Origin: Lentisphaerota bacterium
Lineage (GTDB): Bacteria > Verrucomicrobiota > Lentisphaeria > Oligosphaerales > JABHEG01
Direction: 5' to 3'
NCBI GenBank assembly: GCA_018676675.1
Contig: JABHEG010000037.1
Location: forward strand, 1 to 55,888
Length of the DNA: 55,888 nucleotides
A program made the translations under genes and the position numbers. Shown here piece by piece: positions 55,798 through 55,888 of the stretch. The stretch's first letter is position 1; each line of letters opens with the position of its first letter. Under the pieces are notes generated by a model that saw nothing but the letters and a program-made list of their open reading frames with translations, was not told the DNA's origin and ran no database searches.

Positions 55798-55887
55798 TCA
55801 TAGGAACTTCTCCTTGTCGATACCACGCTCGTCTGGCGCACTATAGTTGCGTGCGATCTCTGCTTTTTCCAGCTTTTCGCTCTTTTC
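55798..55887 (-). CDS. Partial CDS, C-terminal end of an unidentified protein
   Basis: 29 codons reach the window edge and end in TGA. The peptide is highly charged (begins EKSEKLEKAEIARNYSAP, ends GIDKEKFL), looks like a helical soluble tail, and is preceded by nothing in the window. GGAGAA near its end could serve as a ribosome-binding site for the ATG at 55801. I cannot assign a family. Confidence 0.4.
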   Translation of the reverse strand, partial: EKSEKLEKAEIARNYSAPDERGIDKEKFL

Positions 55888-55888
55888 C

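Overview
The window looks like GC-rich chromosomal DNA from a PVC-group bacterium, most probably Lentisphaerota. The best marker is a tandem pair of pseudopilin-like proteins with an [17 protein letters not shown] prepilin N-terminus, an [14 protein letters not shown] segment and a C-terminal H-X9-DG motif. Such proteins are strongly amplified in Lentisphaerota, Verrucomicrobiota and Planctomycetota. DUF6785-, DUF4416-, DUF4434- and DUF4091-type proteins and many large secreted carbohydrate-active proteins fit the same group. I see no tRNA, rRNA, CRISPR array, transposase or phage gene.

Region 1 (1-6957, minus strand). A tightly coupled six-gene operon reads UbiA prenyltransferase, radical SAM enzyme, lipid kinase, ThiL/PurM-like kinase, alpha-oxoamine synthase (serine palmitoyltransferase/KBL family) and an extended SDR. 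The last three-part set (oxoamine synthase, SDR, DAGKc kinase) matches the chemistry of sphingoid-base formation, reduction and phosphorylation. Together with the prenyltransferase and radical SAM enzyme it suggests an uncharacterised lipid or amino-lipid pathway. The operon ends exactly at a tandem array of five ~90-bp units (1-442).

Region 2 (7404-14123, minus strand). SGNH hydrolase, M55 D-aminopeptidase, TIM-barrel isomerase-like protein, DUF4416, a large OPT-like membrane protein (DUF6785 type) and a DUF1835-like protein probably form one operon. A transporter next to a D-aminopeptidase hints at uptake and hydrolysis of D-amino-acid peptides; this is inference.

Region 3 (14337-54005). 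A carbohydrate-degradation island holds a DUF4091 protein, a membrane-anchored helical-repeat protein, a GH32-like propeller, two GH42/GH39-like giants, a DUF4434 protein, a GH2 beta-mannosidase, a GH42-like and a GH5-like (DUF5060) enzyme, the two pseudopilins, a propeller-PHP fusion, a small secreted beta-rich protein, and a 1731-residue propeller/LamG/heparinase-type lyase. Mannosidase plus mannanase-like plus lyase-like activities suggest a mannose- and uronate-containing glycan. No SusC/SusD pair, sulfatase or dedicated regulator is seen. A spermidine-synthase-like protein lies inside the island.

Region 4 (54362-55888). A Gfo/Idh/MocA oxidoreductase faces a truncated MFS-transporter fragment, and a partial coding end reaches the window edge.

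Non-coding structure is unusually rich. There are two copies of a 120-bp dispersed repeat at 3' ends of genes (7295-7414, 43512-43631), REP-like inverted elements in two gaps that share a perfect 19-bp core, a 30-bp direct repeat, a strong intrinsic terminator at 27928-27987, and a few sigma70-like promoters. Coordinates of several genes were trimmed to starts with a visible ribosome-binding site.
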